The notes: generated by a model from the letters alone, not told the origin. Positions 20,648 to 30,306 are shown, numbered from the stretch's first letter. The stretch: DNA of 64,000 nucleotides from Rhizobium subbaraonis (GCF_900220975.1 NZ_OBQD01000005.1:317241-381240), one strand, 5' to 3'. Numbers and translations: made by a program.

Positions 20648-21265
20648 ATGGACGCCGTAATCAAGAATTTCCCCGTCGGCGAAGAAAACTCGGGCCGCCC
20701 GACCCAGAAGGAAGCCGAGGATGCGGTTCGCGTCCTGTTGCGCTGGGCCGGAGACGATCCGTCGCGCGAAGGCCTGCTCGACACCCCTTCGCGCGTCGCC
20801 AAGGCCTATAGAGAACTGTTTTCTGGTTATGAACTTGATCCCGAGGACGTCCTTGGCCGCACCTTCGAGGAGGTCGCCGGCTACGACGATATCGTTCTCG
20901 TCAAGGACATCCCCTTCTATTCGCATTGCGAACACCACATGGTGCCGATCATCGGTCGCGCCCATGTCGCCTACCTGCCGAACGGCCGCGTACTTGGCCT
21001 GTCCAAGATCGCCCGTGTCGTTGAGATCTACGGCCGTCGCCTGCAGACACAGGAGACGATGACCGCACAGATCGCCAGCGCCATCGACGAAACGCTACGC
21101 CCGCGTGGCGTCGCGGTGATGATCGAGGCCGAACATATGTGCATGGCGATGCGCGGCATCCAGAAACAGGGCTCGACAACGCTCACCACCACCTTTACCG
21201 GTGCCTTCAAGGCCGAGCCTGCCGAGCAGGTTCGCTTCATGACAATGATCCGGGGTCGAGGGTGA
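20648..21265 (+). CDS. folE: GTP cyclohydrolase I
   Basis: 205 residues. It converts GTP to 7,8-dihydroneopterin triphosphate, the first step of folate synthesis. The type IA signature is clear: Ser-His-Cys-Glu-His-His-Met-Val-Pro (zinc Cys and His, about 96-104), Gly-Leu-Ser-Lys-Ile-Ala-Arg, Arg-Leu-Gln-Thr-Gln-Glu, and the C-terminal [11 protein letters not shown] block with the second zinc Cys. hisI starts 30 bases downstream. Confidence 0.97.
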   Translation: MDAVIKNFPVGEENSGRPTQKEAEDAVRVLLRWAGDDPSREGLLDTPSRVAKAYRELFSGYELDPEDVLGRTFEEVAGYDDIVLVKDIPFYSHCEHHMVPIIGRAHVAYLPNGRVLGLSKIARVVEIYGRRLQTQETMTAQIASAIDETLRPRGVAVMIEAEHMCMAMRGIQKQGSTTLTTTFTGAFKAEPAEQVRFMTMIRGRG

Positions 21266-21294
21266 GTTCCGCCGGCTCCGCCCTGGAGCCCGAC

Positions 21295-21753
21295 ATGGCG
21301 ATCGAATTTCAGCCACCATCCGAAAACAAGGCCGAACTCGAGGCAGGCGGGGCGTTCACGCCGCGCTTCGACGAAAACGGCCTTCTGACGGCCGTGGTAA
21401 CCGATGCGCGCGACGGCGAGCTCCTGATGGTAGCCCACATGAATGCGCAGGCCCTGGCGCTGACGATCGAAACGGGTATCGCCCACTACTGGAGCCGCTC
21501 GCGCAAGGCGTTGTGGAAGAAGGGCGAGACCTCGGGCAACCTGCAGACCGTCGTCGAACTGAGAACGGACTGCGACCAGGATGCCGTCTGGCTCAAGGTG
21601 TCCGTCGCCGGACACGACGCCACCTGCCATACCGGCCGGCGCTCTTGCTTTTACCGCACCGTCAGCCATGCCGGCGAAGCGGCCCAACTGCAGATCACCG
21701 ACGACGACGTTCATTTCGATCCCGCCACAGTCTATGGCGGCAAGAACGGCTGA
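21295..21753 (+). CDS. hisI: phosphoribosyl-AMP cyclohydrolase
   Basis: 152 residues, stand-alone HisI without a HisE domain, as usual in alphaproteobacteria. It opens the purine ring of phosphoribosyl-AMP in histidine synthesis. Diagnostic segments are His-Tyr-Trp-Ser-Arg-Ser-Arg (about 63-69), Lys-Gly-Glu-Thr-Ser-Gly-Asn, the metal-binding Asp-Cys-Asp-Gln-Asp, and Cys-His-Thr-Gly-Arg-Arg-Ser-Cys-Phe near the end. A GGAG lies upstream of the ATG at 21295. A GTG at 21262 overlapping the folE stop is an alternative start. It is probably cotranscribed with folE. Confidence 0.96.
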   Translation: MAIEFQPPSENKAELEAGGAFTPRFDENGLLTAVVTDARDGELLMVAHMNAQALALTIETGIAHYWSRSRKALWKKGETSGNLQTVVELRTDCDQDAVWLKVSVAGHDATCHTGRRSCFYRTVSHAGEAAQLQITDDDVHFDPATVYGGKNG

Positions 21754-22107
21754 TGCTTGAGCCCGTTCCCTTTCGGCACGGATTTAACACTTTGGCAACG
21801 AAATGAGCGCGTACTGACGGCGGTGGCGCAACCGCGCGCAACATGGTCGAACCGATGCCATTCCGCAGATGCCGAACAGACACGACGATGCCCTCGAGGG
21901 CGGCTCTATTTTCCGCCCCGTCGCCCTTCCGCCTCGACTACTCCTTATTGATGAGCCAAAGCCATCGAAACTGGCTTAACGGGGCAACGGATGCAGCCCA
22001 TGCGCGGGGTGCCAGCGCGCCGTGCATGCGCTATTTTCGGGGCCTGGCGGCGCGGCTTCGGAACCGAATGGGCGAGACTGAAGTTCTTCCGATACCGGAG
22101 GCCTGAA

Positions 22108-23118
22108 ATGTTGAACTGGAACTTCAACCGAAGCATGGTGACGACAAACCAGTCGGATCCGGATGGCCCCTCCATGAACCAGTTCCAACCTCCGCGCGAT
22201 CCGGATAAGACACGCTCCCGCATTGCGCTTGCGCTTGGCGGCGGGGCCGCCCGCGGCTGGGCCCATATCGGCGTGCTGCGCGCCCTGGACGAGGAAGGCG
22301 TCGAGGTCAGCATGATTGCGGGGACGTCTATCGGCGCTCTGGTCGGCGGCTGCTATCTCGCCGGCAAGCTGGACGAGTTGGAAAGCTTTGCCCGCTCGCT
22401 GACAATGCGCAGGATCGCAAGCCTTCTCGACTTCACCATTCGCGGAAGCGGGCTGTTCGGCGGCATGCGGCTGACGCGCCGCATGCAGGAGCATCTGGAG
22501 CACCATTCGATCGAGGAACTCGACCGTCCCTTCGTCGCAGTCTCGACGGAGATCAACACCGGCCACGAGGTGTGGATCACGAGCGGTTCGCTGATCACCG
22601 CAATCCGCGCCTCCTACGCGCTGCCGGGCATCTTCGAGCCGATCAAGTGCAACGGCCGCACACTGGTGGACGGTGCGCTCGTGAACCCCGTCCCTGTTTC
22701 CGTGTGCCGTGCGCACGAGGAGCCGCTGGTGGTCGCCGTGAACCTCAACTACGACCTCTATGGCCGCTCCGCCGTGATCAAGCACACCGCATCCGTCCAG
22801 CAGATCGACAGCCCGCCCCGGCAGGAGACCAGCGAATCGCGGCTGGGATTGACCGGCGTCATGGTGCAGTCGTTCAACATCATCCAGGACCGAATTGCGC
22901 GCGCGCGTCTGGCAGGGGATCCACCGGACCTCGCGCTACACCCGCGCCTCAGCGACATCGGCCTGTCGGAGTTCCACCGCGCCGGCGAAGCGATCGACCG
23001 GGGTTATCTGGAAGCCAAGGCGAAGATTTCCGAGATCAGGCGAATGCAGGAGTCCTGCTACGATAGCAGGCGCAACGTCGTTCCGTCGGCGATGCCGCAG
23101 CATAGCCGGAAAAGCTGA
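22108..23118 (+). CDS. patatin-like phospholipase family protein
   Basis: 336 residues. The patatin/RssA-type domain has the oxyanion Gly-Gly-Gly-Ala-Ala-Arg-Gly (44-50), the nucleophile elbow Gly-Thr-Ser-Ile-Gly with Ser 74, and the Asp-Gly-Ala dyad with Asp 188. Patatins are serine lipid acyl hydrolases, cytosolic or membrane-associated. GGAGG lies 7 bases before the ATG at 22108, which decides the start over an upstream in-frame extension. The C-terminal 60 residues are helical and charged. Its lipid substrate is unknown. Confidence 0.9.
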   Translation: MLNWNFNRSMVTTNQSDPDGPSMNQFQPPRDPDKTRSRIALALGGGAARGWAHIGVLRALDEEGVEVSMIAGTSIGALVGGCYLAGKLDELESFARSLTMRRIASLLDFTIRGSGLFGGMRLTRRMQEHLEHHSIEELDRPFVAVSTEINTGHEVWITSGSLITAIRASYALPGIFEPIKCNGRTLVDGALVNPVPVSVCRAHEEPLVVAVNLNYDLYGRSAVIKHTASVQQIDSPPRQETSESRLGLTGVMVQSFNIIQDRIARARLAGDPPDLALHPRLSDIGLSEFHRAGEAIDRGYLEAKAKISEIRRMQESCYDSRRNVVPSAMPQHSRKS

Positions 23119-23239
23119 AGCTCGCGAACACCGGCCGCCCAATCAATCGACTGGGATCCGCCTTCGCACAAAGATTGCCGCTAGGATGATACCGCAAGGA
23201 CGGGGCACACGCCGAGCGCGCGCCCCGCGCAAGGATGGC

Positions 23240-23668
23240 TCAGCCGGAAATATAGGCCTTGATTTCGGCGGCCTCCCGCTCGATCGAGCGGATATGCGCC
23301 TTCACCACGTCGCCGATCGAGATGATGCCGACAAGGCGACCGTCCTTTTCGACCGGGATATGGCGCGCGCGAAGCGTGCTCATCATTTCCATCACTTCTT
23401 CGACGCTGGCGCTTTCGCCGCACCGATGGACGTTGCCCCACATGATGGAGGAAATCGGCTTGTCGAGACAATCCGCACCGCTCTTCGCAATTGCGCAGAC
23501 GATGTCGCGTTCCGTCAGGATGCCGGAGATCCTGTCGTTGCGATCGACGATGACGATCGCGCCGATACGATTGTCGCGAAGATAGACTGCAGCTTGACGA
23601 ACCGTGATCTGCGGACCGCCCGTAACGACGTTGCGGCCCTTTTCGTCAAGAATGGACTTTACATACAT
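23240..23668 (-). CDS. CBS domain-containing protein
   Basis: 142 residues made of two CBS motifs (about 10-65 and 75-130) with Gly-Ile-Leu-Thr-Glu-Arg-Asp-Ile-Val and Gly-Ile-Ile-Ser-Ile-Gly-Asp-Val-Val as the paired strand-turn segments. CBS pairs bind adenine nucleotides and usually regulate another protein. This one stands alone, so its partner is unknown. I chose the ATG at 23668 because GGGAGG lies 5 bases upstream. Confidence 0.9.
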   Translation of the reverse strand: MYVKSILDEKGRNVVTGGPQITVRQAAVYLRDNRIGAIVIVDRNDRISGILTERDIVCAIAKSGADCLDKPISSIMWGNVHRCGESASVEEVMEMMSTLRARHIPVEKDGRLVGIISIGDVVKAHIRSIEREAAEIKAYISG

Positions 23669-23861
23669 GCATTCCTCCCGTTGCAACATGACGCAGAGAG
23701 GCGTTAGCCCGACAGGGCTTACCGCCCACAGGCGGCACTACCCTCCAGTAGTCCCGCTCAGTTTCCGGCGTGCATGCGCGAACCGGAACACCGCGATCGT
23801 GCGCCACGAATGGAGCGAAAGCAAGTCCACACAAAGATTAGGCTTAATCGGCGGCGCGCCC

Positions 23862-24596
23862 CTACGCGGGTCCGGCGGGCAATCTGTCAAACAGCGGGAA
23901 GAAGAAGAAACCGAAGAGAAAACCGCCAATATGCGCCTCCCACGCGATCGAAGCCCCGTCTCCGCCCGCAAACATCTGGCCGAACCCGATAGCGAAATTG
24001 GTGAGGAACCAGATCGCCGAAAAGACGAGGACGGAACGGTTGGACAAGGCCTCGCGGATGGTCAGCCGCCTGTTGAGATGCGCGAACTGCCGACTGATTC
24101 GCCCGCTGGGCGAGAACACGAACCGCGCCGCTGCCCCCATCAGCCCGGACACCACGCCCGATGCACCGATGACGACGACCATTTCCCCCCAGTGGAAGAG
24201 GCTGTGCAGCGCGACGGACGCTGCCGACGAAAGGCACCAGAAAAGCACGAATCGGGCAGTCCCGATGCGACGGACGACCGGCGCGCCGAACGCCACCATC
24301 CAGAAGCTGTTGAAGATCAGGTGCTCCCAGCTTCCGTGCAGGAACGAGTAGGTCACGGGCGTCCAGACCCATGCAAGGCTCTCGGCCATGAACTGCGGCA
24401 GGTAACGGGCCGAGATGAAGGCGAATTCCAGCAGAACCGAGTCATCCTGCTGCGACGAAAGCAGATAGGTGCGCACGACATGGATCAACGTCAGCAGCGC
24501 CAGCGCGGTGACGAGGCTCCCTGGCAGGTTGAAAGCCGGCTCCCGTTTCCTGGGGTTCAGCGAAACCTCGCTCATGCTGTCGCCTGCGTTACTCAT
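23862..24596 (-). CDS. rhomboid family intramembrane serine protease
   Basis: 244 residues with about six to seven hydrophobic segments. The catalytic serine is Ser 146 in Gly-Ala-Ser-Gly and the catalytic His is His 222 in Glu-Ala-His-Ile-Gly-Gly-Phe. The oxyanion-stabilising His 92 and Asn 96 sit in His-Leu-Ile-Phe-Asn after helix 2. These residues are all present, so the enzyme should cleave transmembrane segments within the inner membrane. The N-terminal 25 residues are cytosolic and polar. The substrate is unknown. Confidence 0.92.
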   Translation of the reverse strand: MSNAGDSMSEVSLNPRKREPAFNLPGSLVTALALLTLIHVVRTYLLSSQQDDSVLLEFAFISARYLPQFMAESLAWVWTPVTYSFLHGSWEHLIFNSFWMVAFGAPVVRRIGTARFVLFWCLSSAASVALHSLFHWGEMVVVIGASGVVSGLMGAAARFVFSPSGRISRQFAHLNRRLTIREALSNRSVLVFSAIWFLTNFAIGFGQMFAGGDGASIAWEAHIGGFLFGFFFFPLFDRLPAGPA

Positions 24597-24813
24597 ACCA
24601 CCCGCCGCAAATGAACAAACCTGCGTGCTTATACAGATAAAATAAGGGCCGTACAGCTTTCGCCATACGGCCCCGAGCCCCCAAACCCCGGCCCTGAAGT
24701 GTGTGCTGAAGGTCGCCCTTCATGACGTGATGGACTTTGTGTGCCATGGCCGGACGCGGCGCACAATCGAAACCAATGGTTAACCTTAATGTCCGCGTTG
24801 GCACGATCTTCGC

Positions 24814-25494
24814 TTGGAAATGAGGAACCGGCAGCAAGCGGCGCATGACGTGCCGTTTCGCTACAGCACCCATGAGAATGCAATGCAGACGACGACAGCC
24901 AGAGCGATCTACGAATACTGGACCCGGGTAAAGGGAGGCCGCGATGTGCCGAATCGGCGCGACATCGATCCGGCCGAACTGCGCAATCACCTCCCCGATC
25001 TTTTCATACTCGAGCAGTCTGCCGGCACGGCGGCCACGTTCCGCCTTGCCGGGACGCGTCTTTGCACCCTGTTCGGTCGCGAGATGCGCGGCGCCGATTT
25101 CCGGGAGATGTTCGCCGTGAACATGCAGGCGCGGGCGTCGCGCGCCTGCGCGACCGTACTGGCCCGCCGGGAGCCTGCGACGCTTCAAGCCAGCGCCTAC
25201 GGAACGTCCCTCGAAGCCGTCCCGGTTGAGATCCTGCTCTTGCCGATGACGTCGCACACCTCGCGCGCCGATCGCATCTTCGGCGCCGTGGTGCCGCTTC
25301 GTTCCGTGCACCATTTCGACGTACCGTTTCGCTACATGACGCTCGAAAGTGCAGAGATGATTCACGAACAGGAAACAGCGCTCCCCGCTGCCGAACCCGC
25401 CCCGTCCCCATCCTTGATCGCGGTCAGCCGCAGCGATATCGGCAGCACGATGCGCCGCATATTCCATCTGCGCGTCTTCGACGGCGGCAGATAG
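24814..25494 (+). CDS. PAS domain-containing protein (PAS_5-type)
   Basis: 226 residues, or 203 if the ATG at 24883 is used. A PAS-like domain of the type found widely in rhizobia (about 25-175) is suggested by Tyr-Trp-Thr-Arg-Val-Lys-Gly-Gly-Arg-Asp-Val-Pro-Asn-Arg-Arg-Asp-Ile-Asp-Pro and a Phe-Arg-Leu-Ala-Gly-Thr-Arg-Leu strand. There is no output domain, so it is a stand-alone sensor or binding module. Its neighbour, 106 bases downstream, is a PilZ protein, which hints at a signalling context. Confidence 0.8.
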   Translation: MEMRNRQQAAHDVPFRYSTHENAMQTTTARAIYEYWTRVKGGRDVPNRRDIDPAELRNHLPDLFILEQSAGTAATFRLAGTRLCTLFGREMRGADFREMFAVNMQARASRACATVLARREPATLQASAYGTSLEAVPVEILLLPMTSHTSRADRIFGAVVPLRSVHHFDVPFRYMTLESAEMIHEQETALPAAEPAPSPSLIAVSRSDIGSTMRRIFHLRVFDGGR

Positions 25495-25600
25495 GCCGTC
25501 CACCTGCCACAATTACTAACAGTCGCAACAGATGAAAACGAACTATTAACCGCGACCGGTTAGAAGTTGGAAAGAGATTTCTTTCAGGCGCCGCCCGTCC

Positions 25601-26212
25601 ATGTATTCGTTTCAGCAATCGTCGACCACGGTTCACAGGCCGCAGCCGGAGCAGCGAAGCTTCCAGCGCGTGTCGGTCAATCTTGCCGGCCGCCTCATGC
25701 TGCCGAGCCACGACGAATACGATTGCACCGTGATCGACATGTCGCCGGGCGAAGTGTTCTTCACCTGCCATGCTCAGCCACACCCCGGCGAACGTATCAT
25801 CGCCTATATCGATCACCTCGGTCGCATCGAGGGCACGGTGGCCAAAGTCACCGACGACGGCTTCGTAATACTCGTCAACGCCACCGACCGGAAGCGCGAG
25901 AAGCTCGCAGCCCAACTCACCTGGATCGCCAACCGTCACGAACTCGGGCTTCCGGAAGACCGCCAGCACGACCGGCTTACGCCGCGCAACGGCCGCACCG
26001 AGCTCGCACTCAACGACGGCCGACACTACCCCTGCCGCATCATCGACCTCTCGCTCTCCGGCGCCGCGATCGATATCGAGGTCCGCCCGGCCATCGGCAC
26101 GCCGGTGCAGCTCGGCAACATGCGCGGACGCGTCGTCCGCCATTTCCAGGAAGGCGTGGCGATCGAGTTCTCCAGCGTCCAGTCCAGGGAAGCACTGACG
26201 CAATTCCTCTGA
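25601..26212 (+). CDS. PilZ domain protein, two PilZ-like halves
   Basis: 203 residues. The second half has a good PilZ signature: an Arg-rich N-terminal stretch followed by Cys-Arg-Ile-Ile-Asp-Leu-Ser-Leu-Ser-Gly near 146-155 (D-x-S-x-x-G). The first half has a degenerate copy, Arg-Val-Ser-Val-Asn followed by Val-Ile-Asp-Met-Ser-Pro-Gly-Glu, in which the spacing to Gly is one residue short. Only one half may therefore bind cyclic di-GMP. PilZ proteins act as c-di-GMP effectors for motility or exopolysaccharide. It is followed by a LapG-family protease gene. Confidence 0.87.
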   Translation: MYSFQQSSTTVHRPQPEQRSFQRVSVNLAGRLMLPSHDEYDCTVIDMSPGEVFFTCHAQPHPGERIIAYIDHLGRIEGTVAKVTDDGFVILVNATDRKREKLAAQLTWIANRHELGLPEDRQHDRLTPRNGRTELALNDGRHYPCRIIDLSLSGAAIDIEVRPAIGTPVQLGNMRGRVVRHFQEGVAIEFSSVQSREALTQFL

Positions 26213-26645
26213 AGCGCAGAGCCAAAGACTACGCCCGGAAAAGGCTGCGGGCCGTCAGTCGCCCCAACAAAAAAATCGGCTGCTTTTTTCCTCGCATCAA
26301 TCGGAATCTACCGGAACGATCGCCGTAGCGCGCCGCCAGGCCGCCGTCGAAGCCCCCGCTTCCGCCACCAGCCGCACGCGGACCAACCGCCGGTCGCGGC
26401 CAGATCCCTTCCTCCCGGACGTTAAAAATAAAAACAGATTCAGCGTCTTAACGACGACGCCGCAGCAAGTGCCCGTCGCTTTTGACGGCCACGAATTGCT
26501 ACAATTTTAGTAAAAAGTCGCTCAAATACATGTCAAATTAAGTTCTATTTTTATTCTTATGCAGCGAAATTTTGAACTTAATTATACTTCGCAACTTCGC
26601 GCAGGATAAAAATATTCCTGTCATTGTCACCTCACAAACGGGGAC
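26213..26645. other. 433-base non-coding region upstream of the protease gene
   Basis: No credible ORF on either strand. The right half (about 26410-26630) is markedly AT-rich compared with the surrounding DNA, with repeated TTAAG/AATTTTG-type runs, so it looks like a promoter and 5' leader region. The left part carries an A-run followed by TCGGCTGC and a T-run near 26270, which may be the PilZ transcript end. Confidence 0.45.
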
Positions 26646-27257
26646 ATGACAATGAAAAACAAAATCGCTTGGACAGGGACACTCGCCGTTCTGCTCGCAT
26701 TCGCCTTCAACGCACAGGCCGGCGCATTTCAATCGAGCATGACAGTCACCGGCCCGACCAACCAGCCGATCGGCCACTACGATTTCTGCAAGCAGTATGC
26801 CGACGAGTGCAGGGCGACCCCGGTCGCAGCCCCGATGGTGCTGACGGAAGACAGCTGGCGTCAGATCCTGCAGGTCAATTTCGAGGTCAACAGCGCCGTC
26901 CAGCCGCTGACGGACATGGAGATCTACGGCGTCGAGGAACGCTGGGCATACCCGGAAACCGTCGGCGACTGCGAGGACTATGTCCTGCTGAAGCGCAAGA
27001 AGCTGATCGAGGCCGGCATCGCGCAGTCCAACCTTCTCATCACCGTTGTGCTACAACCCAACGGCGATGGCCATGCCGTGCTCACCGTTCGCACCGATCG
27101 CGGCGACCTCGTACTCGACAACATGCGTGACAAGGTGCTGGTCTGGTCGGAAACCGAGTACCGCTTCCTCAAACGCCAGTCCGAAAAGAACGCCGGCAAG
27201 TGGGTGAAGCTTGAAGACGGCCGCGCGACCGTCGCAGTCGGCAGCGTCAGGAAATAG
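26646..27257 (+). CDS. transglutaminase-like cysteine peptidase (BTLCP / LapG family)
   Basis: 203 residues with a signal peptide (1-26, Ala-Gln-Ala-Gly cleavage). The papain-like triad is visible: Cys 109 in Gly-Asp-Cys-Glu-Asp-Tyr, His 143 in Gly-His-Ala-Val-Leu, and Asp 158 in Leu-Val-Leu-Asp-Asn. The BTLCP family includes LapG, the periplasmic protease that trims RTX adhesins under c-di-GMP control. Whether this member has that role is unknown. An alternative ATG is two codons in. A strong terminator follows. Confidence 0.88.
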   Translation: MTMKNKIAWTGTLAVLLAFAFNAQAGAFQSSMTVTGPTNQPIGHYDFCKQYADECRATPVAAPMVLTEDSWRQILQVNFEVNSAVQPLTDMEIYGVEERWAYPETVGDCEDYVLLKRKKLIEAGIAQSNLLITVVLQPNGDGHAVLTVRTDRGDLVLDNMRDKVLVWSETEYRFLKRQSEKNAGKWVKLEDGRATVAVGSVRK

Positions 27258-27352
27258 CAAGTCGCATCACCGATGCAGGCCGAGCCTGGCCGGCCTGCAC
27301 ACCTACCTCTCAGGGCCCGGTCATTCATCCCCGTCCCGACCCAAGGCCCTCT

Positions 27353-27389
27353 GCGGCCGGCTTCTGTCCCTGAGCCGGCCGCATTTTTA
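27353..27389 (+). terminator. Rho-independent terminator after the LapG-family gene
   Basis: A perfect 10-bp GC-rich stem (GCGGCCGGCT / AGCCGGCCGC) with a 10-base loop, followed by ATTTTTA. It lies about 95 bases downstream of the protease stop. Confidence 0.85.
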
Positions 27390-27527
27390 TGCGCCCTGGG
27401 GTTGCGCCATTAACGCAAGATTAACCATGGTCGAATGAGGCTACTGGCATCGCGAGCAAGCCCCGCGCCGGTTCCGTGCCGTAGCGTGTCACTTGGCGCC
27501 AACGTTATCGGACACGCAAAGCTCGCC

Positions 27528-28301
27528 ATGCACGCCAAGGGTCAAAGGGACGACATCCACGAGGAGCATCTCTTCTCGGCGCGGTTCATAAAGCGTCTCT
27601 GCGTCGGCATCGCCGTTCTCGCCGGCCTGACGGGCGCTCTCAGCTATGCCGGGCGGGAATTGGGCGACAGGATCGCACTCGCCGGCCACACCGAAGACCG
27701 CACGCCCCTGAACATCCTGATCGGCGAAGACCACCTGCGGCTGCCGTCCAACGCCATCCGCTTCCAGGACCAGCGCCAGACCGGGCGCACCGACCGGCTC
27801 GACGTCTACCTCACCTGGCCCGAGATGGAAGGCTACACCAGCGAGAACCGAGACCGCTTCAACGATATCAGGCAGCCGGAAAACCTGATTTTCCTGCAGT
27901 TTTCGCAAAGCACCATGTCGCGCGACATGTCCGGGCGGGTCGAGCCGATCTACTCCCACCTCTTCGAGGGCGCGCCCGAAAGCGGTCCGGCCGGCCTCAC
28001 CATGCGACATCTGAAGGAAGGCTCCGGCTATGCCGGCGAGACCCTCCTCACCGGAACCATGCCGGACGGGTCGATCTATGCTGTCCGCTGCATCCTTCCC
28101 GCGCGGGGGCAACCGTCCACCAGCGCCGACTGCCAGCGAGATATCCACACCGGTGACGATCTGTCGCTGCTCTTTCGCTTTTCGAGCAGACTTTTGCCGC
28201 AGTGGCAGGAGATGGAGACGGCGGTCCGCACCTATGCCCGCCAGCACCTCGTCCAAGTGGCACCGCCCACACGGACGCCCGATAAAAACACGCCGGAATG
28301 A
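27528..28301 (+). CDS. membrane-anchored hypothetical protein
   Basis: 257 residues from the ATG at 27528; upstream in-frame codons look non-coding. A short cytosolic segment of about 22 residues precedes one transmembrane helix (about 23-43). The rest is probably periplasmic, with a Leu-Asn-Ile-Leu-Ile-Gly-Glu-Asp-His-Leu motif near 60-70 and a Leu-Thr-Trp-Pro-Glu-Met segment. I recognise the rhizobial pattern but no named family. It precedes the DD-carboxypeptidase gene by 117 bases. Confidence 0.75.
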   Translation: MHAKGQRDDIHEEHLFSARFIKRLCVGIAVLAGLTGALSYAGRELGDRIALAGHTEDRTPLNILIGEDHLRLPSNAIRFQDQRQTGRTDRLDVYLTWPEMEGYTSENRDRFNDIRQPENLIFLQFSQSTMSRDMSGRVEPIYSHLFEGAPESGPAGLTMRHLKEGSGYAGETLLTGTMPDGSIYAVRCILPARGQPSTSADCQRDIHTGDDLSLLFRFSSRLLPQWQEMETAVRTYARQHLVQVAPPTRTPDKNTPE

Positions 28302-28418
28302 TCAAGGAATGATTCATCATAAACCGATTGGTAACCCTGCGCCGCTAACCTCACTCAGATCGTCGTTCAGGTTCGCCTCAGAACGAAACAACAATCCGAA
28401 GACTTGAAGAGTAACAGC

Positions 28419-29876
28419 GTGTTCCGTTCCGTTTTCTCCGCCATCATCTCGCACGCGATCGGCCTGGCAGGCAAAACATCCAGGCGGCTGGTTTTCGCCG
28501 GGGCCGTAACGGTCGCAGCGGCAGGCCTTGCGCATGCCAATCCGAAGTATTCCGGAATCGTCATCGACGCGAAGACGGGCAAGGTGCTGTACAGCCAGGA
28601 TGCAGACGACCTGCGTTACCCCGCGTCGCTGACCAAGATGATGACCATTTACCTGACCTTTGAAGCGCTAGAGTCGGGCAAGATCACCAAAGACACGCTC
28701 GTTCCCGTATCCAAGCACGCAGCCAGCGAGCCGCCGTCCAAGCTCGGCGTCCGTCCCGGCAGCAAGCTTACCGTCGAGCAGGCGATCCAGGCGCTCGTCA
28801 CCCGCTCTGCAAATGACGTGGCGACGGCGCTTGGCGAGTTTCTCGGCGGCTCCGAGGATCGTTTCAGCCGGATCATGACGCAGAAAGCCCGCGCGTTGGG
28901 CATGACGCGCACCGTATACCGCAACGCGCACGGCCTGCCGAACACGGCACAGGTCACCACCGCCCGGGACCAGGCCCGGCTGGGTCTCGCACTGCGCCAG
29001 CACTTCCCGCAGTACTACGGTTATTTCAACACCCGCAGCTTCCGTTACGGCAAGCAGACGATCGGCAACCATAACCGCCTTCTCGGTGTGGTTCGCGGCG
29101 TGGACGGCATCAAGACAGGCTACACCCGCGCTTCCGGCTTCAATCTCGTCACCTCTGCCCAGGCGGACGGTCGCAGCGTCGTCGGCGTCGTCATCGGCGG
29201 CCGGTCGGGCGCCTCGCGTGACCAGCAGATGAAGAAACTGATCGCCGCCTATATGCCCAAGGCCTCGCGTCGTGGCGGCGGCAACTTCATCGCGGCGACC
29301 GAATCCGCGCCGACGCTCACTGCTTCGGCCGCGTCGAACGCCGTATCGGCCAATGTGGCCTCTGCCGGCGCGTCGGCAGCATTCGAACTTCCCACGAGCG
29401 GCCCCGTTCCCGCATATCGCTACGAAGAGGCGCGCATCCAGACCGCCTACGCCGCGACCTCCGGCTCCTCCCAGGTCGTCGGCAAGGACGCACTGGCTGC
29501 GACGCTTCGCATCCAGCGCAGCGCCGAACCCGCAGCAGCCGAATCTGAAATCGAGCAGGGCGACGCGAGCGCCTCGGTCGATGCTCTTACGACCTCCTCC
29601 ACCGCCGCCGCATCGCCGAAGTCGATCCCGGCGGGCTGGGTGATCCAGATCGGTGCGACGCCGGACCGTAGCCAGGCACAGGCTCTGCTCGACAGCGCCA
29701 AGGACCGTGGCGGGAAGGCTCTCGCCGGCGCGCAGCCCTTCACCGTTGCCGTCGGCTCCGGTTCGAACCAGCTCTACCGCGCCCGCTTTGCCGGCTTTGC
29801 CGGACAGGACAATGCCGTCAACGCCTGCAAGGTGCTGAAGAAGAAGGGCATCGCCTGCTGGGCGAGCCAGCAGTAA
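28419..29876 (+). CDS. D-alanyl-D-alanine carboxypeptidase (S11) with SPOR domain
   Basis: 485 residues from a GTG at 28419 preceded by GAAGAG; a TTG five codons upstream is possible. It is exported by an N-terminal signal (about 1-41). The penicillin-binding motifs are intact: Ser-Leu-Thr-Lys with Ser 70, Ser-Ala-Asn at 130-132, and Lys-Thr-Gly at 232. It should trim the terminal D-Ala of peptidoglycan stem peptides. The middle (about 270-405) is a low-complexity Ala/Ser/Pro linker. The last 75 residues form a SPOR domain (Trp-Val-Ile-Gln-Ile-Gly-Ala start) that binds denuded septal glycan, so action at division sites is likely. Confidence 0.93.
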   Translation: MFRSVFSAIISHAIGLAGKTSRRLVFAGAVTVAAAGLAHANPKYSGIVIDAKTGKVLYSQDADDLRYPASLTKMMTIYLTFEALESGKITKDTLVPVSKHAASEPPSKLGVRPGSKLTVEQAIQALVTRSANDVATALGEFLGGSEDRFSRIMTQKARALGMTRTVYRNAHGLPNTAQVTTARDQARLGLALRQHFPQYYGYFNTRSFRYGKQTIGNHNRLLGVVRGVDGIKTGYTRASGFNLVTSAQADGRSVVGVVIGGRSGASRDQQMKKLIAAYMPKASRRGGGNFIAATESAPTLTASAASNAVSANVASAGASAAFELPTSGPVPAYRYEEARIQTAYAATSGSSQVVGKDALAATLRIQRSAEPAAAESEIEQGDASASVDALTTSSTAAASPKSIPAGWVIQIGATPDRSQAQALLDSAKDRGGKALAGAQPFTVAVGSGSNQLYRARFAGFAGQDNAVNACKVLKKKGIACWASQQ

Positions 29877-29883
29877 GAAATCA

Positions 29884-29919
29884 GGCTGCGCGAGGGATCC
29901 GACTTGATCGCGCGCAGCC
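29884..29919. terminator. hairpin after the DD-carboxypeptidase gene
   Basis: A 9-bp perfect stem GGCTGCGCG / CGCGCAGCC with an 18-base loop starts 8 bases after the stop codon. There is no T-run, so it is either a weak terminator or an RNA-end stabiliser. Confidence 0.4.
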
Positions 29920-30043
29920 ACGGAACTCGCCTTGATCGTCAATGCTGCCGGATGGGTTTGATTTCCGGCGAAGACGGCAGGGCGGATGGGGCCGGAACCG
30001 GCCATCCATCGACCTCGATTAGGTATTGCGTACGAGGGATATC

Positions 30044-30304
30044 ATGGCGATGAACGAGAATATGAACGGTACCCTGTCAGGCACGAAGCGCAATCACCGG
30101 AGCGGTCTTCATCCGCTCCACGAAGCTGCGCTCCGGATCGCCGATATCGGCCTCAACCGCTCGCGCGCAAGGACGAAGGATCTGGTCGGCATGCTGCTCG
30201 CGCACGGCGCGCGCGCATGGCGGACCGGTCAGCCCGAGGTGGGCATCCACCTCCATGTCGGCCGCGACGGCCGCCGCCACCCAATCCGGATGCGGATACG
30301 CTGA
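30044..30304 (+). CDS. small hypothetical protein
   Basis: 86 residues. A GAGGG Shine-Dalgarno lies 5 bases upstream of the ATG. The protein is basic, with a helical centre (His-Glu-Ala-Ala-Leu-Arg-Ile-Ala-Asp-Ile-Gly-Leu) and a C-terminal Arg-rich tail. It is convergent with the SDR gene, with 2 bases between the stops. I do not recognise it. Coding status rests only on the ribosome site and placement. Confidence 0.45.
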   Translation: MAMNENMNGTLSGTKRNHRSGLHPLHEAALRIADIGLNRSRARTKDLVGMLLAHGARAWRTGQPEVGIHLHVGRDGRRHPIRMRIR

Positions 30305-30306
30305 TT

